Positions 9,401-16,277 of a stretch of DNA of 43,707 nt are shown piece by piece. The stretch covers positions 1-43,707 of the forward strand of contig NZ_PPTF01000023.1 of the NCBI RefSeq assembly GCF_002902845.1. Direction: 5' to 3'. How positions within the stretch are numbered: position 1 is the stretch's first letter; the number at the start of each line of letters is the position of its first letter. The position numbers were made by a program, and so were the translations under genes. Under the pieces are notes generated by a model. That model saw only the letters and a program-made list of their open reading frames with translations, was not told the origin of the DNA and ran no database searches. The DNA is from Chromobacterium sinusclupearum. GTDB lineage: Bacteria > Pseudomonadota > Gammaproteobacteria > Burkholderiales > Chromobacteriaceae.

Positions 9401-9922
9401 GGATGGAGACAACACCGGAATCATGCTGGCGGCCAGGATGTGGTCGGACTGGTGCGGGAAGGTGGACGACTTGGCCGCATGGTCGTCGCCGCACACCAGC
9501 AGCACGCCGCCGTGCTTGGAGGTGCCGGCCACGTTGCCGTGCTTGATCACGTCGCCGGAGCGGTCAACGCCGGGGCCCTTGCCGTACCACATCGAATAGA
9601 CGCCGTCGTACTTGGCGCCCTCGAACATATTGACCTGCTGCGTGCCCCAGATGGCGGTGGCGGCCAGGTCTTCGTTGAGGCCGGGATGGAACACCACCTT
9701 GTGGGCGTCCAGGTGCTTCTTGGCCTTCATCATGGTCTGGTCGACGTTGCCTAAGGGCGAGCCGCGATAGCCGGTGACATAGCCGGCGGTATTCAGGCCG
9801 GCAGCCTGGTCCAGTTGTTGTTGCAGCATGGGCAGGCGCACCAGCGCCTGAATGCCTGTCATCAGTACCTGGCCGGTGGGGGCGGTGTATTTTTCTTCCA
9901 GGTCTGCATGGCGGATTGACAT
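6437..9922 (-). CDS. Fused indolepyruvate:ferredoxin oxidoreductase
   Basis: A 1161-aa cytoplasmic enzyme joining the alpha (IorA-like) and beta (IorB-like) parts in one chain. Family members oxidatively decarboxylate arylpyruvates or branched 2-oxo acids to acyl-CoA, passing electrons to ferredoxin. The N-terminal domain carries TGYRGSPLGNVD. A CSGCPHN cluster motif lies near residue 440 and the thiamine-diphosphate motif GDGTYFHSG...NDAVAMTGG near 505-540. Ferredoxin-like cysteines follow at CEGCGDCSQKSGC (about 640) and CNKDYSCVEGFC (about 677). The gamma-type domain with GVGGTGVVTIGQV starts near 734, and a C-terminal extension of about 200 aa is typical of the fused proteobacterial form. 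AGGAGGAG precedes ATG 9922. A sigma-70 promoter containing an operator-like palindrome lies upstream. The substrate is uncertain. Confidence 0.9.
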   Translation of the reverse strand: MSIRHADLEEKYTAPTGQVLMTGIQALVRLPMLQQQLDQAAGLNTAGYVTGYRGSPLGNVDQTMMKAKKHLDAHKVVFHPGLNEDLAATAIWGTQQVNMFEGAKYDGVYSMWYGKGPGVDRSGDVIKHGNVAGTSKHGGVLLVCGDDHAAKSSTFPHQSDHILAASMIPVLSPSGVQEVLDLGLHGWAMSRYSGCWVAIKAITDTIESSAIVDISPERFEFKIPKDFPLPEDGLNIRWPDTPLAQEKRVLHHRLYAALAYARENKLNRITLDSPKPRLGIITCGKSYLDVMQALDDLGISEAQAAEIGLRIFKVGMVWPLEPEGVRQFAEGLEEILVVEEKRQIIEYQLKEQLYNWRDDVRPRVVGKFAEKGEWALPHGDWLLPAAGELTPAMIARAIASRLALIYDSPVIHDRLKFYDDKEAQLVKPRESIARVPHYCSGCPHNTSTKLPEGSRAVAGIGCHYMAHWISPENTKTFTQMGGEGITWLGQAPFTTTKHIFTNLGDGTYFHSGILAIRAAVAGKVNITYKILYNDAVAMTGGQHVDGYLDVPMMTRQLAAEGVKRIVITSDDPDKYKHAQGLAPGIDVFHRRELDRVQRELRDTEGVTILIHDQTCAAEKRRRRKRNEFPDPAKRAFINERVCEGCGDCSQKSGCLSVLPVETPLGRKRKIDQSSCNKDYSCVEGFCPSFVTVEGGKLKKPAGASADLAKMPALPEPKIPALHEPFGIMVTGVGGTGVVTIGQVLGMAAYLDNKGVTVLDMAGLAQKGGSVWSHVRIAEHQEQLHAVRIAAGDANLVLGCDLVVTAAEEALAKMREGFSYAIVNNYESPTSGFLKNPDLRFPAKSMKDAIIESVGAGRFSEVNANRLATALMGDAIASNMFMLGYAWQKGLVPVSLEAIMEAVRLNGAAVKFNQDAFSWGRHAAHDLARVEALVSPSAVVQFVPRETPDAVVHHRATLLTAYQNEALAERYKERVQQVKQAEEAVNPSSTALTLAAARAYYHLLAYKDEYEVARLYSDGEFQREVAAQFDGDYKLRFHIGVAWLTGGKPRKIPFGPWLMPAMKALAKLRFLRGTALDPFAWQTDRKLERQLIAEFEQQLPTVLSRLNLAALPQAVEWMKTWEGVRGFGHIKLRNYQQAKAKQAELLGHTSQSGKPAASAAVA

Positions 9923-10094
9923 GGTTTCTCCTCCTGTCGTGCTCGCTTGTGGCGATCAGCCCGCGGGCGGCCTTGTGGGCGGCGTGTGCCGGGCGTCTGC
10001 TGCGTGGCAACGCGACTGACACTTTATTTTTATACCGTGTGCCCTTGGTATGCGCGGCTGATGCAGCTTAGAGTGTTAACCCTAATGCCGCCAG

Positions 10095-10123
10095 ACTATA
10101 GTTGACGTTTACGTCAACGTCAA
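10095..10123 (-). promoter_or_regulatory. Sigma-70 promoter with palindromic operator in its spacer
   Basis: Read on the minus strand, TTGACG (complement of 10118-10123) and TATAGT (complement of 10095-10100) are separated by exactly 17 bp. The spacer and the -35 edge contain the perfect palindrome TTGACGT-TT-ACGTCAA (10102-10117). The expected transcript start is near 10088, leaving a leader of about 165 nt before the oxidoreductase ATG. A regulator bound inside the spacer is the layout used by MerR-family proteins; the half-site resembles, from memory, LiuR-type operators of amino acid catabolism. The rest of the 9923-10286 intergenic region shows no other gene. Confidence 0.7.
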
Positions 10124-10286
10124 AGAGATCGCGCGGGACAGCGCCTGGCAGTGCGGTTTATGTGCCAGTGCAGCAAAAATCCGTGTTTTGTTAAGTGTTT
10201 GTGAACGGACTGTGCAGGGTTTACTGATTATTCCTAGCGGACAAAACGGGTAAGCTGTCTGTTGGAGCATTGTTTTCGAGAATCCC

Positions 10287-11201
10287 ATGTCTGTTTCTTC
10301 ATCCGATGGTGCCGGTCGCGGCGTGCTGTACACCGTAGGCGCCTTCGTCTGCTGGGGACTGTTTCCGCTGTATTGGAAACCGTTGCACAGCGTTCCGGCT
10401 TTGCAAATTCTGTGCCACCGCATCGTGTGGTCGGCCTTGTTCGTTGCCCTGGTGCTCAGCGCGCTGCGGCAATGGGGCGATCTGCGCGAGGCGCTGCGCC
10501 GTCCGCGCCAGCTGGGCATCTTCGCCTTGTCGTCGACCGTGCTGTCGCTGAACTGGCTGATCTATATCTGGGCGGTGAATGCCGGCCACGTGGTGGAGGC
10601 GAGCCTCGGTTATTTCATCAATCCCTTGGTCAATGTGCTGCTGGGCCGCTTGTTTCTGGGCGAGCGGCTGAGCCGGCCGCAGCGCCTGGCGGTGGCCCTG
10701 GCCGCGGCGGGCGTGGCCTGGCTGACCCTCAGCGCCGGCGCGCTGCCGTGGATCGCGCTGTCGCTGGCGGCCACTTTTGGCCTGTATGGCTTGCTGCGCA
10801 AGATGGCGCCGCTGCCGTCCTTGCCGGGGCTGGCCTTGGAGACCTTCCTGATGTCGCCGCTGGCGCTGGCCGCACTGTTATGGTTCGCCTGGCGCGGCGA
10901 TGGTGCGTTCGGCCATTTGGGTTGGCAAGGCGACATGTTGTTGGTCGGGGCCGGGGTGGTCACCGCGGTGCCCTTGTTGATGTTCGCCGCCGGAGCGCGC
11001 CGCTTGAAGCTGGCTACGGTGGGGGTGATCCAGTACATCGGCCCCAGCATCCAGCTGGCCCTGGGCGTGTTGTTGTATGGCGAGCCGTTCGGCCCGGACC
11101 GCGCGCTGGGCTTTGCCCTGATCTGGGCGGCGTTGTTGCTGTATTCCGCCGTCGGCCTGCGCGGCTTGTGGCGCGGAAGACGCAGCCCCGCATCGGTCTG
11201 A
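10287..11201 (+). CDS. rarD: RarD family EamA-type permease
   Basis: A 304-aa inner-membrane protein of the drug/metabolite transporter superfamily, RarD branch, with about ten membrane helices in two EamA halves. The family hallmark region near the start, GAFVCWGLFPLYWKPL, is intact, as are HRIVWSALF and the second-half IQYIGPSIQLALGVLLYGEP. RarD is associated with chloramphenicol sensitivity in E. coli and Pseudomonas, but its physiological substrate is unknown. The start ATG 10287 follows a modest GGAGCATTG region; there is no other good candidate. An intrinsic terminator directly downstream makes it a single-gene unit. Confidence 0.87.
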   Translation: MSVSSSDGAGRGVLYTVGAFVCWGLFPLYWKPLHSVPALQILCHRIVWSALFVALVLSALRQWGDLREALRRPRQLGIFALSSTVLSLNWLIYIWAVNAGHVVEASLGYFINPLVNVLLGRLFLGERLSRPQRLAVALAAAGVAWLTLSAGALPWIALSLAATFGLYGLLRKMAPLPSLPGLALETFLMSPLALAALLWFAWRGDGAFGHLGWQGDMLLVGAGVVTAVPLLMFAAGARRLKLATVGVIQYIGPSIQLALGVLLYGEPFGPDRALGFALIWAALLLYSAVGLRGLWRGRRSPASV

Positions 11202-11219
11202 AAGCCCCGTCCTGATTGA

Positions 11220-11246
11220 ACAGCCCCGCCAACGCGGGGCTGTTTG
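11220..11246 (+). terminator. Intrinsic terminator after rarD
   Basis: A 10-bp perfect stem, ACAGCCCCGC with GCGGGGCTGT around CAAC (11220-11243), is followed by a short T-rich stretch, 18 bp past the rarD stop. Confidence 0.75.
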
Positions 11247-11344
11247 CTTATGGCGTTCGGGTTTTCTGACGAATGGCGGGTCCGCCTGTCCGAAAGTATG
11301 GATCGGGCTGGCTATAACCGAAGAAAGACGGCGGAGCGAGCGCG

Positions 11345-11635
11345 GTGCTGTGGCTGGTTTGCTTGGTGTTTTTGGCTAGCGCGGTGAGCGTGCGTTACTG
11401 GCTGCGGCAGCGCGGCGCGACGGCCTTGCGTCTGTTGGCCGGATTGACGGCGCTGCTGGCCTGGCTGCTGTACCCGCGCCTGCCGTTTTGGCTGTTGCCG
11501 TGGATGCCGGACGCCTACGGCATGGCGTGTTACGCCGCCTTGGTTGGCTTGCAGCTGGGCCTGACCGATGCGGTAGTGAAAACTTGGCTGGCGCGGCGGC
11601 AGCGCGCCAATGGCGGAAAGGAAAAGCGATGGTAG
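11345..11635 (+). CDS. Small membrane protein, first of a tandem paralogous pair
   Basis: A 96-aa hydrophobic protein starting at GTG 11345, with GGAG eight bases upstream. It has three likely membrane segments: residues 1-16, about 28-55 with LLAWLLYPRLPFWLLPW, and about 58-76 with ACYAALVGLQLGL. A basic tail rich in Arg and Lys follows. The C-terminal half closely resembles the next gene: both have LLYP, a Pro-x-Met-Pro turn, a Gly-Met pair, VGLQLGL, then D-A-V and a basic end. The stop codon overlaps the start of that gene by seven bases, so the two are translationally coupled. I do not recognise the family. Confidence 0.72.
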   Translation: MLWLVCLVFLASAVSVRYWLRQRGATALRLLAGLTALLAWLLYPRLPFWLLPWMPDAYGMACYAALVGLQLGLTDAVVKTWLARRQRANGGKEKRW

Positions 11636-11937
11636 CCCTTTATCTCGTCAGTCTGGTGTTCTTCCTCACCGATATCATTACGCGGCTGGCGTTGCGCACC
11701 CGTTCTTGGCGCGCGGTGGAACTGACGCTGGTGGCCGGACTGGCCTTGGCCTGGCTGCTTTATCCGCACCTGAGCGATTGGGCGGTGCCGCTGATGCCCA
11801 GCGAGCAAGGCATGCTGCTGTACGCCACGCTGGTGGGCTTGCAATTGGGGTTGATGGACGCGGTGTTGCGCACCAGCCTGGGGCGCTGGCGGCAGGCTTA
11901 TCAGCGCTCGCACGAGCCAGGGCGTATCCAGCACTGA
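11629..11937 (+). CDS. Small membrane protein, second of a tandem paralogous pair
   Basis: A 102-aa hydrophobic protein whose ATG (11629) lies inside the last codons of the preceding gene. Three membrane segments are predicted: about 2-17 (ALYLVSLVFFLTDIITRL), 30-55 and 65-83. The stretch LLYPHLSDWAVPLMP and YATLVGLQLGLMDAV align without gaps to the neighbour, showing a tandem duplication followed by divergence. The short basic tail ends RSHEPGRIQH. Function unknown; coupling and shared architecture suggest the two products associate (inference). Confidence 0.72.
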   Translation: MVALYLVSLVFFLTDIITRLALRTRSWRAVELTLVAGLALAWLLYPHLSDWAVPLMPSEQGMLLYATLVGLQLGLMDAVLRTSLGRWRQAYQRSHEPGRIQH

Positions 11938-12092
11938 TGCGGACAGCGCTGAACAATATGCTTGACGAGTAGTTGGCGAGCGCGCAGACTGCGCGCTCCC
12001 GCGCCGGAGGAGCCATCCGCCGGCGTCAGGGCAGTCCGGAAGCCGCAAGCGCCTTCCATCGCTCTTTATCGTTCTTTACAGGTACCGCCATC

Positions 12093-12278
12093 ATGGCATC
12101 GTTCTTTATCTTCCTGTCGCGCCATCTGCAGCGCGACATGCTGGGCGACGAGTCGCGTCCAGCCGATCCGGCCTTGCGCCGATTATTCGCGCCCCTCCAT
12201 CCCAACGATCGCTTCGAGCGCCAGCAGTTCTTGCAACGCGCCGAACAGCTGCGTCTGGAGAAGGGCGGCCTATGTTGA
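12093..12278 (+). CDS. Small 61-aa protein overlapping the double-GNAT gene
   Basis: A short reading frame from ATG 12093 to TGA 12278. The product starts with a hydrophobic patch (SFFIFLSRHLQ) and continues with a charged, probably helical part rich in Arg, Glu and Gln (RFERQQFLQRAEQLRLEK). It ends seven bases inside the next gene, whose ATG is at 12272, so translation is probably coupled. The Shine-Dalgarno is weak (AGGTACC, about ten bases upstream). No family recognised; the case rests on coupling and composition only. Confidence 0.5.
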   Translation: MASFFIFLSRHLQRDMLGDESRPADPALRRLFAPLHPNDRFERQQFLQRAEQLRLEKGGLC

Positions 12279-13549
12279 ATCTTCCCTTGATCTCATCCCG
12301 CCTGCTGCTGCGCGATTTTTGCGCCGACGACCTGCCGGCCTATCAAGCGTTGCGCGGCACGCCGGGTTTTGGCCGGCATGGCGCCGCGGCCGAGCGGAGT
12401 CCGGCGTACTCCGCCATGCTGCTGCAGCGCTTCATCGAGCAGCAGCGCCCGCTGCGCCGCGCCTGGCAACTGGCTATCGTGCGGCGCGACAATGGCGAGC
12501 TGATCGGTTCGGTCGGCTTGCGCGGCAGCGCCGCGCCCGGCGTGGCCAGCTTCGGCCTGGAGCTGGCGGAAGCTGCCTGGGGCCAGGGCTTGGCGCAAGA
12601 AGCCGGCAGCATGGTGTTGGACGCGGCTTTCAATGCTCTGGGCTTGAGCCGGATCGAGGCCGATGCCGGCGAAACCAATCTGCCTGCGCGCAAGCTGGCG
12701 GCGCGGCTCGGTTTTGTCGAGGCCCCGGCCCGCAACGGACGGGTGCCGCTGGCGCTGAGCCTGGGCATGCTGGGCACGGAAAGCGACTGGCGGCTGGAGG
12801 GCAGCGCCTTGCAGCGGCAGGATGGCTGCTGGCGCTTGCTCAGCCCGGGACAAGCCGATTTTTATTATGGCAATGCCTTGCTATTGGACCAGCCGCCGGC
12901 GCAGCGGGGGCGGGAATACTGGGAAACGCGTTTTGACGCCGCTTTCTCCGGCCATGCCGGCATCCGCCACCGCACGCTGTGGTGGCTGCAGACCGGTGAA
13001 GATTGCCAGGCGCGCTACCGCGATTGGCTGGACGTGGGCTATCGCTATCTGGAAAGCGTGGTGCTGCTGCTGGGCGAATCAGAGTGGCGGCCGGTTCCCG
13101 CCAGCCCCTGGCTGAGCATCCGCCCGCTGGCCGGCGAAGCCGACTGGGCGCAATGGCGACAGTTGCTGGCGGATACGCGCGAGCCTGGCCATGCCGAGGC
13201 CGATTACCGCGCCTATCTGCAGGGCCGTCAACAGCGCTTGCTCGAACGGGAAGCGGCCGGACTGGGCCATGTCTGGGGCGTGTTCGACGGCCGCGCGCTG
13301 CTCAGCTGCGCCGGCCTGTTCCTGTTGCCCGGCATGGCGCGTTTGCAGCATGTGACCACGGCGCCGCATGTGCGGCGGCTGGGGCTGGCCAGCCAGCTGC
13401 TCAGCCATCTGGCGCAATGGGGGCTGCAACGGACCTCGCGGCTGGTCATCGTGGCCGACGCCCATTATCACGCGCTGGATTTGTACCGGAAGCTGGGCTT
13501 TGTCGAGGCCGGCCGCGAAGCGTCGCTGTGCTGGTGGCCGCCAGGCTGA
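12272..13549 (+). CDS. Two-domain GNAT acetyltransferase
   Basis: A 425-aa cytoplasmic protein with two GNAT folds. Domain 1 (about 1-170) is RimJ/RimL-like: ISSRLLLRDFCADDLPAYQ opens it, and GAAAPGVASF...WGQGLAQEA carries the acetyl-CoA-binding Q-x-x-G/A loop. ARKLAARLGF is the usual final helix. A linker of about 100 residues follows. Domain 2 (about 285-425) is an ordinary Acetyltransf_1 domain, with VTTAPHVRRLGLASQLL as the acetyl-CoA loop and ALDLYRKLGFVEAGRE at the end. Substrates are unknown. Such double-GNAT proteins arise by fusion. One half may be non-catalytic; the first domain has a weaker pyrophosphate loop. The start at 12272 overlaps the small upstream gene. Confidence 0.8.
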   Translation: MLNLPLISSRLLLRDFCADDLPAYQALRGTPGFGRHGAAAERSPAYSAMLLQRFIEQQRPLRRAWQLAIVRRDNGELIGSVGLRGSAAPGVASFGLELAEAAWGQGLAQEAGSMVLDAAFNALGLSRIEADAGETNLPARKLAARLGFVEAPARNGRVPLALSLGMLGTESDWRLEGSALQRQDGCWRLLSPGQADFYYGNALLLDQPPAQRGREYWETRFDAAFSGHAGIRHRTLWWLQTGEDCQARYRDWLDVGYRYLESVVLLLGESEWRPVPASPWLSIRPLAGEADWAQWRQLLADTREPGHAEADYRAYLQGRQQRLLEREAAGLGHVWGVFDGRALLSCAGLFLLPGMARLQHVTTAPHVRRLGLASQLLSHLAQWGLQRTSRLVIVADAHYHALDLYRKLGFVEAGREASLCWWPPG

Positions 13550-13719
13550 GCTTTGTGGTTAGCAATGTGCATGGCTCATGAATTTGATGGTCAATTCCCA
13601 GTATTTGCTTGACCTTGATCCCACTTTGAAATGAGACTTGCTCATACATGCCGCTGTCTTTGACTGCGGCTGGACTCAAGCCGCCATCCGAGCGGCGACA
13701 CCCTCCAGGAGAAATGGGA

Positions 13720-15594
13720 ATGACTGCATTGGCAGCGCTGCGCGGCGAGTTCGACGCGCTCAACCACGAATATCTGGCCATCCATAAGGCCAAGGAAGAT
13801 CTGTTCTGGGACACCTATATGGCGGTGTCCGACGACGACGCCGGCTTCGCCCGCGCCGAAGCCGCGTTCAAGGATTTCATCTCCAGCCCTAAGCGGCTGG
13901 CGCAAACCCAGTCCGCCATCGCCCAGTTGCAGGCGCTGCCGTCCGGCGCCGAGCGCGACGCGCTGCTGCACGGTTTCCAGGGCTGGCGGGCGCTGTTTGA
14001 AAGCAACATCATCGAAAGCGAGGAAGCGCGCCGGCTGATGACGGAGCTGGTGGAGCTGGAGTCTCAGCTGTTCGCCAAGCGCCGCGATTACCAATTGCAG
14101 CACATCAACGAGGCCGGCGAGCGCGAGAATGCGACGTTGAGCGGCTTGTCCACCAATATGGGCACCAACCGCGACGAAGCGGCGCGCAAGAGCTCGCACG
14201 ACGCCTTGCTGGGCCTGGAGCGCTGGGTGCTGGACAACGGCTTTCTCGACATCGTGGGCAAGCGCAACCAGCTGGCCCGCAGCCTCGGTTATGCCGACTA
14301 CTTCGAATACAAGGTGAAGAAGAACGAGCAGATGACGCCGGATCAGCTGTTCGCCATCCTGGATGACTTCGAGGCGCGCACCCGCGACGCCAACCAGCGC
14401 GCGCTGGACGAGCTGCAGGCCAAGCATGGCGCCGCTGCCTTGCAGGGCCACAATCTGCGCTTCCATATGAGCGGCGACGTCACCCGCCAGATCGATCCCT
14501 ACCTGCCGTTCTCCAAGGCGGTGGAACGCTGGGTGCTGAGTTTCCGCCGCCTGGGCATCCAGTACCGCGGCGCGACCATGCAGCTGGACCTGATCGAGCG
14601 CCAGGGCAAGTACCAGAACGGCTTCTGCCATGGTCCGATTCCATCCTTCTTCGACGGCGAAACCTGGGTGCCCGGCCAGATCAACTTCACCGCCGACGCC
14701 AAGCCGGACCAGGTGGGCAGCGGCGCGCGCGCCATCAACACCCTGTTCCACGAGGGCGGCCACGCCGCGCACTTCGCCAATGTGACGCAGAATTCGCCGT
14801 GCTTCTCGCAGGAGTTCGCGCCGACTTCGATGGCCTATGCCGAAACCCAGAGCATGTTCTGCGACAGCCTGCTGGACGACGCCGATTGGTTGAAGCGTTA
14901 TGCCCGCAACAGCCAGGGCGAGGTGATCCCGGACGAGCTGATCCGCGCCCGCATCGAGGCCGCCCAGCCGTTTGCCGCCTACGCCGAGCGCTCCATCGCC
15001 GTCGTCGCTTACTTCGAGCGCGCGTTGTACGCGCTGCCGGAAAACGAGCTGACCGCCGAGCAGGTGTTGGAACTGGCGCGCAGCAGCGAGCGGCGCATCC
15101 TGGGCATAGCCGTCAGCCCGCGCCCGTTGCTGGCCATACCGCATCTGCTGAACCAGGAATCGGCCGCCGCCTATCACGGCTACCTGCTGGCCAATATGGC
15201 GGTGTATCAGACCCGCGCCTACTTCATCGGCAAGTTCGGCTATCTGACCGACAACCCGGCCATCGGCCCGCTGCTGGCTCAGCACTACTGGGGTCCGGGC
15301 AACAGCATCAACCACAACGCCACGCTGCTGAGCCTGACCGGCGAGCCGTTCAACGCCCGCTATCTGGCCGACAGCTGCAACCAGAGCGTGGAGCAAGCGT
15401 GGGCCGAGGCGCAGAAGCTGATAGCCGAATCCGCCGCGCGCGACTATCCGGCGCAGTACCCGGCCGATCTGGATGCGCATATCCGCCTGGTGCATGGCGC
15501 GGAGCTGATCGCCGACAACGCGGCCGGCGACGCGGCGATGTTCGACCGCTTCGAAAGCTGGGTGGCCGGCCATTATCCGGCCAGCGTGCATTGA
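13720..15594 (+). CDS. M3 family metallopeptidase (oligoendopeptidase-like)
   Basis: A 624-aa zinc metallopeptidase of MEROPS family M3, cytoplasmic, cleaving short peptides. The zinc-binding motif is HEGGH with His344, Glu345 and His348, in the context NTLFHEGGHAAHFANV. The third ligand is expected in the downstream MAYAETQSMFCDSLLDD helix. The usual M3 C-terminal block with HYWGPGNSINHNATLLSLTG follows. The N-terminal 200 residues form the helical lid (ALNHEYLAIHKAKEDLFWD). AGGAG at 13707-13711 best serves ATG 13720; ATG 13714 is only two bases from it. The 165 bp upstream of the start hold no gene. A bidirectional terminator follows. Confidence 0.85.
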   Translation: MTALAALRGEFDALNHEYLAIHKAKEDLFWDTYMAVSDDDAGFARAEAAFKDFISSPKRLAQTQSAIAQLQALPSGAERDALLHGFQGWRALFESNIIESEEARRLMTELVELESQLFAKRRDYQLQHINEAGERENATLSGLSTNMGTNRDEAARKSSHDALLGLERWVLDNGFLDIVGKRNQLARSLGYADYFEYKVKKNEQMTPDQLFAILDDFEARTRDANQRALDELQAKHGAAALQGHNLRFHMSGDVTRQIDPYLPFSKAVERWVLSFRRLGIQYRGATMQLDLIERQGKYQNGFCHGPIPSFFDGETWVPGQINFTADAKPDQVGSGARAINTLFHEGGHAAHFANVTQNSPCFSQEFAPTSMAYAETQSMFCDSLLDDADWLKRYARNSQGEVIPDELIRARIEAAQPFAAYAERSIAVVAYFERALYALPENELTAEQVLELARSSERRILGIAVSPRPLLAIPHLLNQESAAAYHGYLLANMAVYQTRAYFIGKFGYLTDNPAIGPLLAQHYWGPGNSINHNATLLSLTGEPFNARYLADSCNQSVEQAWAEAQKLIAESAARDYPAQYPADLDAHIRLVHGAELIADNAAGDAAMFDRFESWVAGHYPASVH

Positions 15595-15611
15595 GGCTGG
15601 GGTTGAAACGC

Positions 15612-15639
15612 AAAACGGCCAGGGAAACCTGGCCGTTTT
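15612..15639. terminator. Bidirectional intrinsic terminator
   Basis: A 12-bp perfect stem, AAAACGGCCAGG with CCTGGCCGTTTT around GAAA, lies between the convergent M3 peptidase and zinc-ribbon genes. It gives T runs on both strands. Confidence 0.88.
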
Positions 15640-15660
15640 GCTTTGGCGCGCCGGCAGCCC

Positions 15661-16206
15661 TTACTGCTGCCGGTAGATCAAGCGCCCTTCCAGCAGCAGC
15701 TCGCTCGGCGTCAGCGCCAGATTATTGCTGGAGGCGGCGCGGTCGAAGACGAAGCGCTGGCCCTGGTATTCGATCCAGGCGCAGATCGGCTCGCCCTGGA
15801 AGCGGCCGAGGATTTCTTCGGAGCGGACTACCTCGGCGTCGGCCGACAGCATCAGGCCCTGCGGCGATTCGTTCTCCACTTGCCAGCTGTCGTTGTCCAC
15901 CGGCTGCGGGTCGTGCCGGGTGGCGGATTTCAGCCACATGCGGAAGATCCACAAAGGCAGCACCACGCGATGCACGCGCTTGTCGTCGCTGATGACGCAG
16001 GCCACCGGGAAGGTTTCGCCGCATTTGGGGCAGCGGGCGTCGGCGGACAGGAAGATCTTGCCCTGCATCAGGCTGGCAATGCCTTCCATGTGTTCGGCGC
16101 TGACCATGGAGCGGCATTGCGGGCAATGCTTGCCGAAACGGCGCACGCTGTTGCCGTTGGCAAAGGTGAGCGGAAGGAAGCGGGAAATCTTGTCTGGTCG
16201 TGCCAT
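15661..16206 (-). CDS. Zinc-ribbon protein of unknown function
   Basis: A 181-aa cytoplasmic protein. Two CxxC pairs, HCPQCRSM at about residue 28 and RCPKCGETF at about 60, form a probable treble-clef or zinc ribbon. The remaining 110 residues contain a conserved-looking IFRMWLKSATRHDPQPVD segment and an acidic C-terminal half, with no catalytic motif I know. I chose ATG 16206 (MARPDKISRFLPLTF); the frame could extend further to 16308, but that would run over most of the gap behind the mutarotase gene. Transcribed toward a shared terminator, possibly with the mutarotase gene upstream (71-bp gap). Confidence 0.68.
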   Translation of the reverse strand: MARPDKISRFLPLTFANGNSVRRFGKHCPQCRSMVSAEHMEGIASLMQGKIFLSADARCPKCGETFPVACVISDDKRVHRVVLPLWIFRMWLKSATRHDPQPVDNDSWQVENESPQGLMLSADAEVVRSEEILGRFQGEPICAWIEYQGQRFVFDRAASSNNLALTPSELLLEGRLIYRQQ

Positions 16207-16277
16207 TGCTGCAATGTTCCGGTATGCGGGGAAACGCCGCCGGATTGCTGCCGGCGGCAAGTCATCGATTATAACCC

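Noticed and set aside
8090..9754. 554-aa plus-strand frame inside the oxidoreductase gene
   Set aside because: Antisense shadow of the fused indolepyruvate oxidoreductase, which has full cofactor motifs and a proper ribosome-binding site.
13642..15591. 649-aa minus-strand reading frame opposite the M3 peptidase gene
   Set aside because: It is a GC-driven mirror of a gene with an intact HEGGH motif; its composition is rich in His, Gln, Val and Arg with no domain.
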